A stretch of 64,000 nt of DNA from Anodontia alba (Eukaryota; Mollusca; Bivalvia; Lucinida; Lucinidae), in assembly GCA_964016985.1 (NCBI GenBank), contig OZ024835.1:64564828-64628827 (forward strand), written 5' to 3'. Below are positions 23,501-31,860 of the stretch, in pieces (the stretch's first letter is position 1; the number at the start of each line of letters is the position of its first letter). The notes below the pieces were generated by a model. It did no database searches. It saw only the letters and a list, made by a program, of their open reading frames with translations, and was not told the DNA's origin. A program made the translations under genes and the position numbers.

Positions 23501-24032
23501 TTTTTGCAAATAGTTAAGCCATTTTTCTCTAGGAATAGGAAATCTCATAGCCTGATGTACCTAAAATTGAAATTGGACTCTTCCAATATATAGTGTGGGA
23601 GAATCTATTCAGCATACAATGGGTTAAACCAACTTATATCCAAAAGCGTCTTACATAGGTGATAGTGGGTATCAGGTAAATGCATTTATTTTGCCATGAA
23701 AACATACGTTGTGGATTCTCATTGGAAGCGCCTCGCTGAGGAGTTTCTAATAAGTACTCACAACATATGTTTTCATGGCCAAATAAGGAAAATATAGATG
23801 TTTCATCTACTTTTTGATGGAAAAATGCGCCTTAAAACTAAGAGCTATGATCTTATAATGAATCATCCACTAAAGAGGTTCTAGTGTACATATACTTACT
23901 AATATCTGGTCTTGTGACAATCTGATCCCTGACCAGCTCCATACATTCACCTGTTCTCTCTGGGTCTTCATGAAGCTCTCTTCTCGCCTTCTCGATGAGC
24001 TCTTCGGACAAGCCCCATCCATATTCTGCCAT
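14375..24032 (-). CDS. CLVS-like: Clavesin-like CRAL-TRIO lipid-transfer protein, complete, 4 coding exons
   Basis: The coding exons are 24032-23900, 22945-22515, 18351-18241 and 14563-14375 (minus strand). They join without a stop into 287 residues. All introns are GT-AG (donors gtaagt, gtaaac, gtaggt). Residues 1-64 form the helical CRAL-TRIO N-terminal region ending in [19 protein letters not shown] (46-64). The lipid-binding domain follows, with [10 protein letters not shown], a beta-strand reading [16 protein letters not shown] (189-195), [10 protein letters not shown] (199-208) and the basic [10 protein letters not shown] (216-225), where the family's phosphoinositide-contacting residues lie. 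HFHG (227-230) and ELGG (248-251) close the domain. The wording is much closer to vertebrate clavesins, which bind phosphoinositides on clathrin-coated and endosomal membranes, than to other family members. The acidic tail of vertebrate clavesins is missing, as the protein stops about 30 residues after ELGG. The start ATG sits in CACCACATGG, a strong context. Function is inferred from the family. Confidence 0.92.
14614..14663 (+). repeat. G-rich tract
   Basis: Runs of four to nine G with single interruptions, in the last intron of the minus-strand gene about 50 bases upstream of its final acceptor. On the transcribed RNA this reads as a C-rich tract; the DNA could form a quadruplex. Confidence 0.75.
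14707..14746. repeat. Short hairpin
   Basis: ACTCTTAAAGAAAG and inverse. Confidence 0.6.
14955..15028. repeat. Hairpin GAATTTGCTCC
   Basis: TTAAAGGAAAGAATTTGCTCC and inverse; same type as 40152-40206. Confidence 0.65.
15080..15880 (+). mobile_element. Family D TTAA MITE, split by the TRIM element
   Basis: The parts at 15080-15149 and 15682-15880 together form a family D element. The right part has an extra copy of the AGCAGTCTGATCT hairpin arm. Confidence 0.85.
15150..15677 (+). mobile_element. Miniature LTR retrotransposon (TRIM) with tRNA-like promoter in its LTRs
   Basis: Two direct repeats of 224 and 221 bases (15150-15373 and 15457-15677) flank only 83 bases. Each repeat starts TGTTACGAC and ends GTCGTAAGA, a near-perfect terminal inversion. 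The middle begins TGGGGGCTCATCCGGAAT, 16 of 18 matches to the tRNA-Pro primer site known from retroviruses. It ends in a purine tract GAAGAGGGCGAG just before the second repeat. The 4-base flanks ATAC (15146-15149 and 15678-15681) are a target duplication. Each repeat contains a tRNA-like segment (about 15249-15320 and 15553-15625) with TGGCTCAGTGGTTAGAGC (A box; one base differs in the first LTR) and GGTTCGATTTCC (B box). It encodes no protein, so it must be mobilised in trans. It sits inside a family D MITE. Confidence 0.85.
15906..16056. mobile_element. Family B MITE, one hairpin arm deleted
   Basis: Left end TCTAGATAAGAGTGGG, right end GCCTTATCAAGAGC. Confidence 0.7.
16057..16453. other. 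No feature recognised
   Basis: Unique-looking intron sequence of the clavesin-like gene; no exon-like frame or repeat identified. Confidence 0.5.
16454..16664. mobile_element. Family C MITE
   Basis: Complete, intron 3 of the clavesin-like gene. Confidence 0.82.
16810..17002. mobile_element. Family C MITE, hairpin tip deleted
   Basis: Left TTAACCCTTGCCATGCTG; one arm of CCAACTGATC lost. Confidence 0.78.
17048..17240. mobile_element. Family G MITE, tip deleted
   Basis: Flanked by CTG on both sides. The AGTAGCTTTTGCA tip is absent. Confidence 0.75.
17371..17781 (-). mobile_element. Older truncated SINE, host of the insertion at 17451
   Basis: Only the 3' tail side of the SINE is present, interrupted by the younger copy. 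Confidence 0.75.
17451..17759 (-). mobile_element. tRNA-derived SINE inserted into an older SINE
   Basis: Full-length copy. The duplication TAACCACACCTTT (17438-17450 and 17760-17772) is itself SINE sequence, so the target was the 3' part of another copy (17371-17450 plus 17760-17781). Confidence 0.88.
17813..17900. repeat. Family C fragment
   Basis: Degenerate half: GAAGAAGCCAACTAACC to GACCAGGGTTAA. Confidence 0.6.
18002..18236. mobile_element. CAAACAGTG-type element, inverted copy of 12010
   Basis: Ends only four bases from the exon 3 donor of the clavesin-like gene. Confidence 0.6.
18241..18351 (-). CDS. CLVS-like: Clavesin-like gene, coding exon 3
   Basis: This 111-base, phase 0-0 exon encodes 37 residues, from [20 protein letters not shown] to FLKEKNRNK, the helix that gates the lipid pocket plus the basic patch. 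The acceptor is ttttag and the donor gtaggt. It has the same length and phase as exon 5 of the plus-strand paralogue (61350-61460). Confidence 0.92.
18434..18627. mobile_element. Family B MITE
   Basis: Complete; near-perfect GAAGCGCCTC hairpin. Ends lie about 83 bases from exon 3 of the clavesin-like gene. Confidence 0.8.
18690..18802. mobile_element. Family B MITE, truncated
   Basis: One arm only, with an A-run at 18721-18737. Confidence 0.65.
18861..19072. mobile_element. Family E MITE
   Basis: Left end CCCTAAGTATTCAGACAC; directly followed by the CAGGG transposon. Confidence 0.7.
19077..20662. mobile_element. CAGGG...CCCTG-ended DNA transposon carrying an LTR-like insert
   Basis: It begins CAGGGATTATTCTGGCC and ends in the inverse (CCAGAAAATGATCCCTG). 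It is flanked by a 6-base duplication GTATAT (19071-19076 and 20663-20668). It lies in intron 2 of the clavesin-like gene. No transposase frame is visible. Most of the interior is the LTR-like repeat. Ends and duplication resemble hAT-related elements with 6-base duplications. Confidence 0.7.
19313..20099 (-). mobile_element. Solo-LTR-like repeat, copy 2 (inside the CAGGG element)
   Basis: It is homologous along its whole length, in reverse, to 37770-38352: GTAACGAG, AAGTGAAACCAGCAACAAGC, CTTATATAATATCAAAG and AACACCC are all present. It has an extra 200 or so bases in the middle. Confidence 0.6.
20694..20920. mobile_element. Family F MITE
   Basis: Inverted relative to 3091; TA on both sides. 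Confidence 0.8.
21073..21127. repeat. Family E half
   Basis: GGCCTGAGCAAACAGTGTAG then stops after AGATCAGACC. Confidence 0.55.
21207..21486 (+). mobile_element. Family A MITE
   Basis: One hairpin arm carries CACTGAGGCATTTC, a family B-like variant of the loop. Confidence 0.83.
21520..21615 (-). mobile_element. tRNA-like SINE remnant
   Basis: On the minus strand TCCAAGTGGTTTGCA and CCCAGGTCGAATCCAGC resemble A and B boxes of the remnant at 42795. Confidence 0.4.
21631..21974. mobile_element. Small DNA transposon with GTGCTCCAGCTAG inverted ends
   Basis: A 13-base perfect terminal inversion, GTGCTCCAGCTAG / CTAGCTGGAGCAC. The left end extends to CAGTGCTCC, as in other CAG-ended elements here. 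344 bases, non-coding, in intron 2 of the clavesin-like gene. The target duplication is unclear. Confidence 0.65.
22026..22221. mobile_element. Family B MITE
   Basis: Complete but more diverged (CTGTACAAAAACATTATG arm). Confidence 0.75.
22224..22470. mobile_element. Family D MITE
   Basis: Opposite orientation to 7516; ends 45 bases from the donor of clavesin-like exon 2. Confidence 0.8.
22515..22945 (-). CDS. CLVS-like: Clavesin-like gene, coding exon 2
   Basis: This is a 431-base exon preceded by a T-rich tract and cag, and followed by gtaaac. It encodes residues 45-188, from FLRTDDAF through IEGLQ. It is one uninterrupted exon here, whereas the paralogue at 34978 onward splits the same stretch with two introns. 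Confidence 0.93.
23131..23233. repeat. Family C half fused to family B half
   Basis: Family C runs to GATCTGGACCTGCAC and is joined directly to a family B-prime right half (23234-23330: GAGGTACTTCTAATGAG onward). Confidence 0.7.
23411..23627. mobile_element. Family O MITE
   Basis: Right TTAA intact, left end lost. Confidence 0.75.
23642..23849. mobile_element. Family B MITE
   Basis: Complete; about 50 bases from the first donor of the clavesin-like gene. Confidence 0.75.
23900..24032 (-). CDS. CLVS-like: Clavesin-like gene, coding exon 1
   Basis: This exon holds the start codon and 44 codons plus one base (phase 1). It begins [12 protein letters not shown] and ends TRPDI at a consensus gtaagt donor. 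It encodes the first amphipathic helices of the CRAL-TRIO N domain. A non-coding exon may lie upstream, but no clear acceptor was seen before the ATG. Confidence 0.9.
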
Positions 24033-24330
24033 GTGGTGACTTTCAACTTCAATACAGATATAACTCCAGTTTAGTCCATTAAAAAATGTGTATATTTAGG
24101 GTATAACTCTACCTACCTAATTTTCATGGTGAAACCAAGCAATTTTTTTTTCTTTCATATTTTCTAAAAAAATGAAGGTAGCACATGTATCTAAAACTAA
24201 GTGTTACTGAGGTAAAATATTCATGTTAACATACATGTATTTATTCTAGATAATCAGACAAGTAGGTCTGAGCAAGCACTGTAGATCCAGATCAAACTGC
24301 TTGTACAGGAGAAGTTCGATCAGGGTCTAC

Positions 24331-24836
24331 CAGTGCCTTAGATAAGGTTTTAAGCAATTGGGTATTTTGGTCTGTTTTTACCCACCCATTTCTTTTTGAA
24401 TTGGGTATCAGGATTTTTCGTTTGGGTACCCTGTTATATTAATAGGAACAAAATTTACTGATAATTGGGTATTTGCACCATACACTATGAGAACATGCCT
24501 ATTCAAATATATTGAGAATTTTACCACCAAAAAATGAAAACTTTCAGATGAAAAAATCTGGTAGTTTTCATATTTCTGCTCAAAACATAGATTGTGGATA
24601 GTCCTTAGAACTGCCTCTGTGAGTTGATTCAAACAAGTGCCCACAAATCTATGTTTTTGAGCAGAAATAAGAAAATCAATGTATACCCCTGTATACCCCA
24701 GTTTTATTGTATAAAAATGTGGTTTAAGGGGTCAAAACTATATAGGCATGTTTTCGTGATGAGATTGAATTTGAATTGCATTTTTCGAAATTTTAATTGG
24801 GTAAATACCCCAAAAAACAGCTTTTCTAAGGTGCTG
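24331..24836. mobile_element. CAGTGCCTTAG-ended DNA transposon with a family A insert
   Basis: Inverted ends CAGTGCCTTAGATAAG and CTTTTCTAAGGTGCTG are flanked by a 6-base duplication GTCTAC (24325-24330 and 24837-24842). It is inserted in the hairpin arm of a family E element and itself holds a family A element at 24484-24761. No coding capacity. Confidence 0.78.
24484..24761 (-). mobile_element. Family A MITE inside the 24331 transposon
   Basis: Third nesting level: family E, then the CAGTGCC transposon, then this copy. Confidence 0.83.
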
Positions 24837-25210
24837 GTCTACACTGTTTGTTATTCCATTACTTCTTATAAGACACATCAAGGGTAGTCAAACAGACTAA
24901 AGGTAAATTTTTATGTGAATTATAGTGTGGGTCATATTGTTGTCTCACAGGGACCAGAGGAGATACTAGAGTAAAGAGACTGAGCAGGATGAGTAAAAAA
25001 GTGAATGATAGTGCAGAAACACAAGAAAAAAAAAAATAAAATAAAAAAAATACAACATACCCCTTAGCTGATCAGGTGTTTAAGTATTTAGGCCAAATAA
25101 AATATTATGTGTGTTTAGCGTAACATGTAAGAAAAAAAATAGGTAGGTAGGCAGGGATTTTTTTTTTTTACATTTTTTTATGAAGAATAATACCATAATT
25201 ACCAACTATA

Positions 25211-26643
25211 CTGAAAGGAACAAGAAATGCGGGGTATATTTTATTCCTAAATTTCATTCAAGTTTGAAAAAGTTTGTTAAATATTTTACTATGATTACAA
25301 AACGGTACATGTATGGAATAAAAGTTCCAAATTTCATTGGTTTGTGATCAACAAGTCTCGAGTTATTGAAGATCAATATCGGGTGTGTCCCCCTCTTGCT
25401 GCCGTTGCTGCCCTAATTCTCCTTTGGATAGAGACAACCAAAGCATTGACAGTTCGCATCGGGATGTTATTCCTTTCATCGATCAATGCATTCCTTAGTT
25501 GTGCAAGAGTTGCGGGGGGATTTCGGCGCTTCCTAACCCTTCTGTCTAGCTCATCCCACATGTGCTCTATTGGGGTCAAATCTGGACTGTACGATGGCCA
25601 TGCTAGTGGTGCGATGTTATTGTTTGCCAGGATATCCTGACAAACTCGGGCAACATGTGGTCGGGCATTATCCTGCTGCAGAATCAGATTACGTTGTTGC
25701 ACAAGCGGGACTGCAACAGAAAGCAAGATCTCATCCCTATACCTTACTGCGGTCATATTGCCCGTAACAATAATCAACTGTGATTTTATCCCGTGAGCAA
25801 TGCCTCCCCAGACCATAATGGAGCCACCCCCAAACCGATCCCGTTCGACAACACAGGCGTCGGCAAAGCGTTCTCCGCGACGTCGGTACACACGACGTCG
25901 ACCATCTGCGCGATAGAGAGTGAACCTAGACTCGTCCATAAAAAGAACTCATCTCCACTGCCTCATCGGAAATAGCCTGAGCGCATGCGCCGTCAACCAC
26001 GCCATACGACGCAACCTACGTGCCTGGGTCAGAGGCAGACCAACGTATGGATGACGAGCTCGAAGACCAATCTCACGCAATCGACTTCCAACAGTCTTCG
26101 GAGAAATTTGTCGATTATGCGTACCTACTGTATTAATGGCAGTTTCGGTAGCAGTGAGACGTTAACCCCAAAATGATTGGCAACTTGCTGTTGCCTCTGA
26201 CCCTGCATCAGCAACGCAACTGCCCTAACCCTCTGAACATCAGTCAATCGTATCATGATTGAAGAAAAGTTCAAAGTAGCGTAAAAAATGAAAAGAAAAA
26301 TCGGTAAAAGAATAGAAGAGCGTTGTGTATCGTTGAAGTGTACCAAATGGTGTGAGGAAATCTTGTGCTGAAGGTTTGAACATGCTTGTTTTGCACGAAA
26401 GTTTGGCTTTCCGTATTGTCCGATATTGATTTTCAGTTTGATTTTGATTTCAAGATTTGGGGGGTAGCTACCAATGAACTTCAATAACTCGAGACTTGTT
26501 GATCACAAACCAATGAAATTTGGAACTTTTGTTCCATACATGTACCGTTTTGTAATCATAGTAAAATATATATTTAACAAACTTTTTCAAACTTGAATGA
26601 AATTTAGGAATAAAATTTACCCTGCGTTTCTTTTTCCTTTCAG
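25211..26643 (-). mobile_element. Tc1-family DNA transposon with long inverted repeats, inactive
   Basis: The element is 1433 bases. It begins CTGAAAGG and ends CCTTTCAG, with TA on each side (TATA at both borders). Terminal inverted repeats are about 160 bases (25211-25373 and 26484-26643) and nearly identical, so it is not very old. The single transposase frame on the minus strand is disrupted. It lies in the divergent intergenic region, about 1.2 kb upstream of the clavesin-like start. Confidence 0.93.
25373..26256 (-). pseudogene. Tc1-type DDE transposase, disabled
   Basis: The start region (MIRLTDVQRVRAVALL) is an N-terminal helix-turn-helix. The catalytic part carries LFMDESRF, VWGGI, the second aspartate in LQQDNARPH and the glutamate in TPIEHMWDEL. 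There are 34 residues between that aspartate and glutamate, the DD34E signature of Tc1. It is broken in two ways. After NHFGVNVS the frame shifts and the expected linker and second DNA-binding region are missing. An in-frame TGA at about 25951 sits just before VLFMDESRF. The C-terminal 188 codons (25373-25939) remain open. Confidence 0.92.
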
Positions 26644-26759
26644 TATATATTTGGACTTTGCACATAATGCACATAAAATTTTACCAAGTCTTTTGATTTT
26701 CCTTAAATGTTTCTGAAAGTACGTAGGGTTACCCTAAACACACATTTTTTTTTTATTTG

Positions 26760-26880
26760 GCCTTAAGAGAATTCTTAAAATTATCATGAAATGCGGAAAT
26801 GTATCTTGGGCATTTGTGGACAGTGAAGGCCCAGATCATCCTGGATTTCTGTGCAGTCTGATCAAGAACTTCACTGTCCC
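26760..26880. repeat. GACAGTGAAG hairpin, family E-like
   Basis: GGACAGTGAAGGCCCAGATCA and inverse TGATCAAGAACTTCACTGTCC. Confidence 0.55.
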
Positions 26881-26883
26881 ATA

Positions 26884-27067
26884 GAAACAGATAACACACA
26901 TTTTTCAGCCGAAAACTGCTGATATCTTTCTTATTTCTCAATGAAAACATAGGTTGTGGGTACTCATTAGAAATGCCATGGCGAGGCGCTTCTAATGAGT
27001 ACACTTATGTTTTCATTGAGAAATAAGAAAAATATTATGTGGATACACCCTCTTATCTGTAGCTATA
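26884..27067. mobile_element. Family B MITE
   Basis: Complete; right end CCCTCTTATCTGTAGCTATATG. Confidence 0.78.
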
Positions 27068-27116
27068 TGTCCACTTACAGAATAATTACTGCAGAATATA
27101 ACCAAATATAGTAAAA

Positions 27117-28246
27117 CTCCTGATCCTGGGGCCAATTCAGAGGGGGTTTGTGGTCTTCAACGGAACCCCACTTTGACTCAAAATTTCATTTTGATGGGAA
27201 AATTTGGATAAATTTCGGATACCCTAAATATTCACATCCTTATTCTTTACCTTATACTTCTCTTCAACAAGTCCATTTTACTACCTATGAATGTGTGTAA
27301 AATTTCCTGGATGAGTGGCAAACAATGTAGACTCTGATAAGATGCCGCATATTGTGGTGTCTGATCTGGGTCTACACTGTTTGCTCAGGCCTTCATTTCT
27401 GTACAAATTCATAAAGTACAGTAATATGATTAAATCAAACCCCTCAGAAATCCTCCCTTTCTACCCCCTGTGATCAGACTATTTATCTCTGCAGGCTGAT
27501 CTGGATCTTTATTGTTTGCATTTATACCCCAAAAAACCTTTTCTATGTCGCAGCTCAAATAATTCTTCTAATTTTCACATCTGTAATATACTCTGATATC
27601 TTTTTATCACTACTAGTGTTGTAAACAGTTTTGTTATGTTGATTTTACTTCAAATAAAAATAAATTAATCAAAAAACAAGCCAGGTACCTGCAGGAGCAG
27701 ATCCAGGATGACTTCTGAGGGGTTCGATTCCTGGGGTTCGATGTGAAAACAAATACCATAATTTCTCTATGTATTCGGACAGACGAACCTTAGCAAACAG
27801 TGTAGACCCACATATGTGCCACAGAACATCTGATTAGGATTTACACTGTTTGCCACTCAATCAGCAATTTTACACACAGAAACTTGGGGTGATAGGACTC
27901 TATTTTTGTATTTTAGCACTCTTGAGTGCCTGTCAGTCAAAATGTCATTTTAATCAGACGTTTTTTAGATGTGATTTAATGACCATTGATCTGTTTTCTG
28001 GTGTTGTTCAAAAGTGCTAAAATGCAAAAAACAGAGTCCTAGCCCCAAGTTTCTGTGATTTTACACACACTCACAGGCAGTAAAATGGACTTATTGAAGA
28101 GAAGTATAAGGTAAATAGCAGGGGCTGTGAATATATATTTTAATATGGTAAATATGGTACTCCAAATTTATCCAAAAATTTCCCATGAAAATGAAATTCT
28201 AGTCAAAGAGAGGTTTGACCCCCTCTGTATCCGTCCCTAACTGGAG
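27117..28246. mobile_element. Nested inverted-repeat element, 1.1 kb
   Basis: Outer arms of about 100 bases share AATTTCATTTT-ATGGGAAA and the CCCCCTCTG block in inverse orientation. Next inside are family E-like arms (27210-27440 and 28062-28160), then an inner foldback at 27873-28061. It reads as three foldbacks inserted one in another. Confidence 0.6.
27873..28061. repeat. Innermost foldback
   Basis: CAGAAACTTGGGG-TAGGACTC and TTTTAGCACT at the left face their inverse copies at the right, with about 48-base arms. Confidence 0.65.
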
Positions 28247-28944
28247 TACCCTTTAGTGGAACCATTAATTGCCACTGGTTTACAGAAACTTTACAGTAGT
28301 CCATTTTGTTGGGAGTACCAAGTAGAAATAATTACACTGATAAACATGATAAATGACACAAGCCTGAAATTTCTGATATGGACAGACTACCCACCTTTAA
28401 TTCTGTTGGTGCACCTTATGTTGAGGGAGAGATGTAATCAGTAAGCATCATAAATAGAATTAATGCTTATAATCAAACAATTAGCAGTTAATTAACCAGC
28501 CTCAGCAGCATAATTTTTGCGAATTGTTCCCAGTATATTTGCCAGATTATATCGAATTGTTGTATAGAGCAGGGAACCTGAAATAAAATGACATTGAACG
28601 GGGAGAAATCCAAGAAAATCCAAATGTGAAAGACTGGTTGCGAATTCTTGGGTAATTGCTGGGAGAAGTAAAGATTTGAATGATAAATCGACGTGACTCA
28701 GTCTACATTTTGCTATGTGTACAAGAGTTTCGCACGGAAGTTTTCATTCATGAACTGATGAATCATGTATGCTGCATAATCTTTTATCTTTCATCGATTT
28801 ATTGATGGCATCGTGTTTCAGGCTTATTGGTCTCAAGATAAGAAATGACTTGAAGCATAAACACTTAAATAGTGCAGTAACTCGCGATTAAACAAAGCTG
28901 CTGTCACCAATACATGGGTGACGAGTGGGTGGGGAAAGGAAAAC
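28247..28944. other. No feature recognised; possible promoter or UTR territory
   Basis: Between the divergent genes. The longest frame is 62 codons and looks like no known protein. Confidence 0.4.
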
Positions 28945-29379
28945 AATCTTTGCCACAGCCACTGGCTGCTGATCAGCAATATATATCATATAATAGACCA
29001 GATCCCCACCCACTCAATTTTCAATATAGACATGGTGGATAACCTTACTCAGATATGTGTCGTTACTTTGCTGTTACCTAGTCCTGACACATTTTTCGAG
29101 GTCACAGCCATTTTTTAGAATGAATGTAAACCGAAAATATGCCGGTACAAGAAATAGCGTCACCTTCGGATGCGAGAGAAAATTGATCGTTTCCCTCGCT
29201 GACAGTCTGGTGCAGAATCTCGGCCACCCTGTGTGGAAAAACCCAGTTTTGTAAGCTGTTGTTTGATTGGACGATATATCTGAAGAAATACGAAACATCA
29301 AGATAACTGGTCTTTTCTCACCTTGGTCATTTCTCCCCTAGTCTTTTCTCACCTATTTGTTTGGTCATTTCTCCCCCAT

Positions 29380-29549
29380 TTTCATTCAATGTTAGTTATA
29401 GTATTTGAAGATAATTTCATGGCATGAATGTGTATTTAAGATGTTTAAATGATAATTTGTATGTATCATTTGAACATCTTAAAGTTAAATGAATTATTCT
29501 TGCCATAAAATTATTTTCAAATACTATAACTAACATTGAATGAAAATAG
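29380..29549. repeat. Foldback, about 75-base arms
   Basis: ATTTTCATTCAATGTTAG and TATAGTATTTGAA at the left recur inverted at the right. The loop is near 29450. Confidence 0.65.
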
Positions 29550-29792
29550 GCATGAATTGATATGAATTTCCTTAAGCTATGCCTCAGACTGATTCAAACA
29601 GACCATTTGCTTGGTATATATTGACTATATTTGTCACAGGTGATAAATTCTTTTCCAATTCCAGCCTGTCATAAATTCCTGTGAAATTTTTGTCAATTAT
29701 CAAGTTCTCATCTTCTGCTCAAGCTTAATTGAGTGGTGTGACTGGTGTCAACTACATTCCAGTAACATTCCAGGGATCCAGTGCCAGTTATG

Positions 29793-29930
29793 TCCCCATG
29801 GATGTAGACCCATTGTATTTAAAGTTCATTTTTAAATAAACCCATGCTGAATTAAATCCCCATGGATGTAGACCCATTGTATTTAAAGTTCATTTTTAAA
29901 TAAACCCATGCTTCAAACTTAAAATCTGAA
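29793..29930 (+). repeat. Two-copy tandem repeat, about 69-base unit
   Basis: CCCCATGGATGTAGACCC ... AAATAAACCCATGC occurs twice back to back with hardly any difference. Confidence 0.75.
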
Positions 29931-30239
29931 ATTCATTTTGGAACCAGACTGAATAATATAAGTGTAATAACATTTGATGTGTTGCCAACGCTGACAGATG
30001 TCGCAGGAAACAGCACGAGAGTTACTATAAACACGCTTAGAACAGAAAATACACGGTGGTGAAGGCATGGTTGTAACTTGTAAGTTTTTAGGCTTAGAAA
30101 GTTGTGACTACAGCAGCTAAAATTCTAGTTTATATACATGAACATGGCTTGGCCATGATGCAAACTTACTAATCAGCATCAATTAAGGTGTTCTTAATTG
30201 GGTAATGCCCTAAACTGCAATTAGCACATAGGTATTATC

Positions 30240-30480
30240 AACCTAATAATAATTAGCAGTTTGGATTTAGCAATCACGCCTTTAATTAAATATCAAACTT
30301 TGTAATTTATTTTCACTTTGATCTTATTTTAATCGATATATTTTTAAGTGATTATCAATAATAATTAGCAGTTTGGATTTAGCAATCATGCCTTTAACTA
30401 AATATCAAACTTTGTAATTTATTTTCACTTTGATCTTATTTTAATTGATATTATATATTTTCAAGTGATTTTCAATAATA
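30240..30480 (+). repeat. Two-copy tandem repeat, about 112-base unit
   Basis: The unit containing AATAATTAGCAGTTTGG and TTTCACTTTGATCTTATTTT occurs twice with a few differences. Confidence 0.75.
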
Positions 30481-30712
30481 TAAATTATTATTTAAATATG
30501 AGTCTATTTTCTTAAAATCATAAATCATTTTACATGATAGGCAATTGTTAACTTAGGTACAATTTCATCAGTTTAAACACATTAAGTTTATTTACCTGTA
30601 TATAGGGGAGAAATGACTAGGGGAGAAATGACTAGGGGAGAAAAGACCAGGGGAGAAAAGACCAAGGTGAGAAAAGTCTAGGGGAGAAACGTCCAAGGGG
30701 AGAAAAGTCCCG

Positions 30713-31196
30713 GATTCAAACATCAATAACACAAAGAAGAAAATCAGGAAATAATTGTGAAAGATTTATTTGAGCATTTCATGAATTAAACTCTATCTTA
30801 AATGGAAAATTCTCACAATATTATCTAGTGGTTCAGTAGAAAATTCATGTGATATAAAGATCCTCCCATATAAAGTAGTTTCATACTAGCAACGATTCGT
30901 TTATAAAAATTATGATTTGGAGAGTTTTGCATCAAGAGGTTTCGTCTTAGGCGGTTTCGTCTTTTAGCAAGAAAGTTTTACCTGTTCTAGGCCAGTCAAT
31001 ACAAAGTTATGCCCATCTAAAATATTTCCTCTGCAAAACAATTGCTGCTCATTCCATGTCACCATCTGTACTGTTAATTTGTAGATTTCCTCCACTGACT
31101 TTGTGGAGAAACATCCTTCTTCTTGTTGACACAATCCAAGCAGAAAATTTTGACCATTCAAAAAAACACCTTATAAACCAGTGTTCAGTTTGATTG
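30713..31196. other. Interior of the 2.5 kb inverted-repeat element
   Basis: No repeat or coding signal recognised apart from GGTTTCGTCTTAGGCGGTTTCG, a 12-base near-duplication at 30938-30962. Confidence 0.4.
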
Positions 31197-31667
31197 TTTA
31201 GCAGGGTGGCCGAGATTCTGCACCAGACTGTGAACAAACGAAACAATCAATTTTCTCTCGCATCCGTAGCTGAAGCGATTCCTCGTACCGGCATATTTTT
31301 GGTTGACATTAGTTCTGCGAAACCGCAAAGTGACGTCTTGGTGAAGTGTTTCAGGACTCTAGGAACAGCAAAGTAACAACCCATGTCTCCATAAGGTTAT
31401 CCAGTATGTCTATATTGATAATTGAGTGGGTGGGGATCTGGACTATTACATGTATATGATATATATTGCTGATCAACAGCCAGTGCCCACAGCACAGGAG
31501 CTTGGAAGTTCAGTCCCTATATCATCCTCACTGCCCATAATCGAAAGTGTCAATAACCCATTTCGAAATTGCTTCTGAGTGATTTTATTTTTGGCAATAT
31601 AAGTATAAATGATGGGCCAAACTTCAAGCGCCTGTTGCTCCAGTAAACTCGAAAACTATTAAAAGCT

Positions 31668-31860
31668 GGGCGCTGAGATAGATCAGTTGGTAGCAAGGTT
31701 TAGCTGACAACTAGCTGTACAACTTTGCCACATATAGGTTCGAGTCCAACAAGGGACGTAAGTATGTGGTTCTGTTAGTCCCTTAAAATCAACATCAAGG
31801 TGATTACATTGTTGGCTGGCACATTGACGTCGCATCAATGAACTCTTGATGCATATACTA
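31668..31860 (+). mobile_element. Second tRNA-derived SINE type
   Basis: TAGATCAGTTGGTAGC (A box) and GGTTCGAGTCC (B box) 70 bases apart, followed by an unrelated body. No flanking duplication was found. Not a functional tRNA: the cloverleaf arms do not pair well. Confidence 0.5.

Larger units (their letters stand above)
24235..24905. mobile_element. Family E MITE split by the CAGTGCC transposon
   Basis: 24235-24330 and 24843-24905 restore CAGGGTCTACACTGTTTG when the insert and one GTCTAC are removed. Confidence 0.72.
29309..30712. repeat. Inner unit bounded by GGGGAGAAA repeats
   Basis: About seven copies of GGGGAGAAA(T/A)GACY at 30606-30712 face three to four inverse copies at 29309-29383. 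Inside are a 170-base foldback (29380-29549), a tandem duplication of about 69 bases (29793-29930) and another of about 112 bases (30240-30480). Confidence 0.6.
28945..31483. mobile_element. Large inverted-repeat element, 2.5 kb
   Basis: The arms 28945-29238 and 31197-31483 are inverse copies, about 290 bases each and roughly 80 percent alike by eye. Shared blocks include GGGTGGCCGAGATTCTGCAC, TATGCCGGTA and GATCCCCACCCACTC, in inverse orientation. Within it, 29309-30712 is bounded by inverted GGGGAGAAATGAC/GGGGAGAAAAGACC repeats. No transposase is recognisable. It lies between the divergent genes. Confidence 0.6.
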
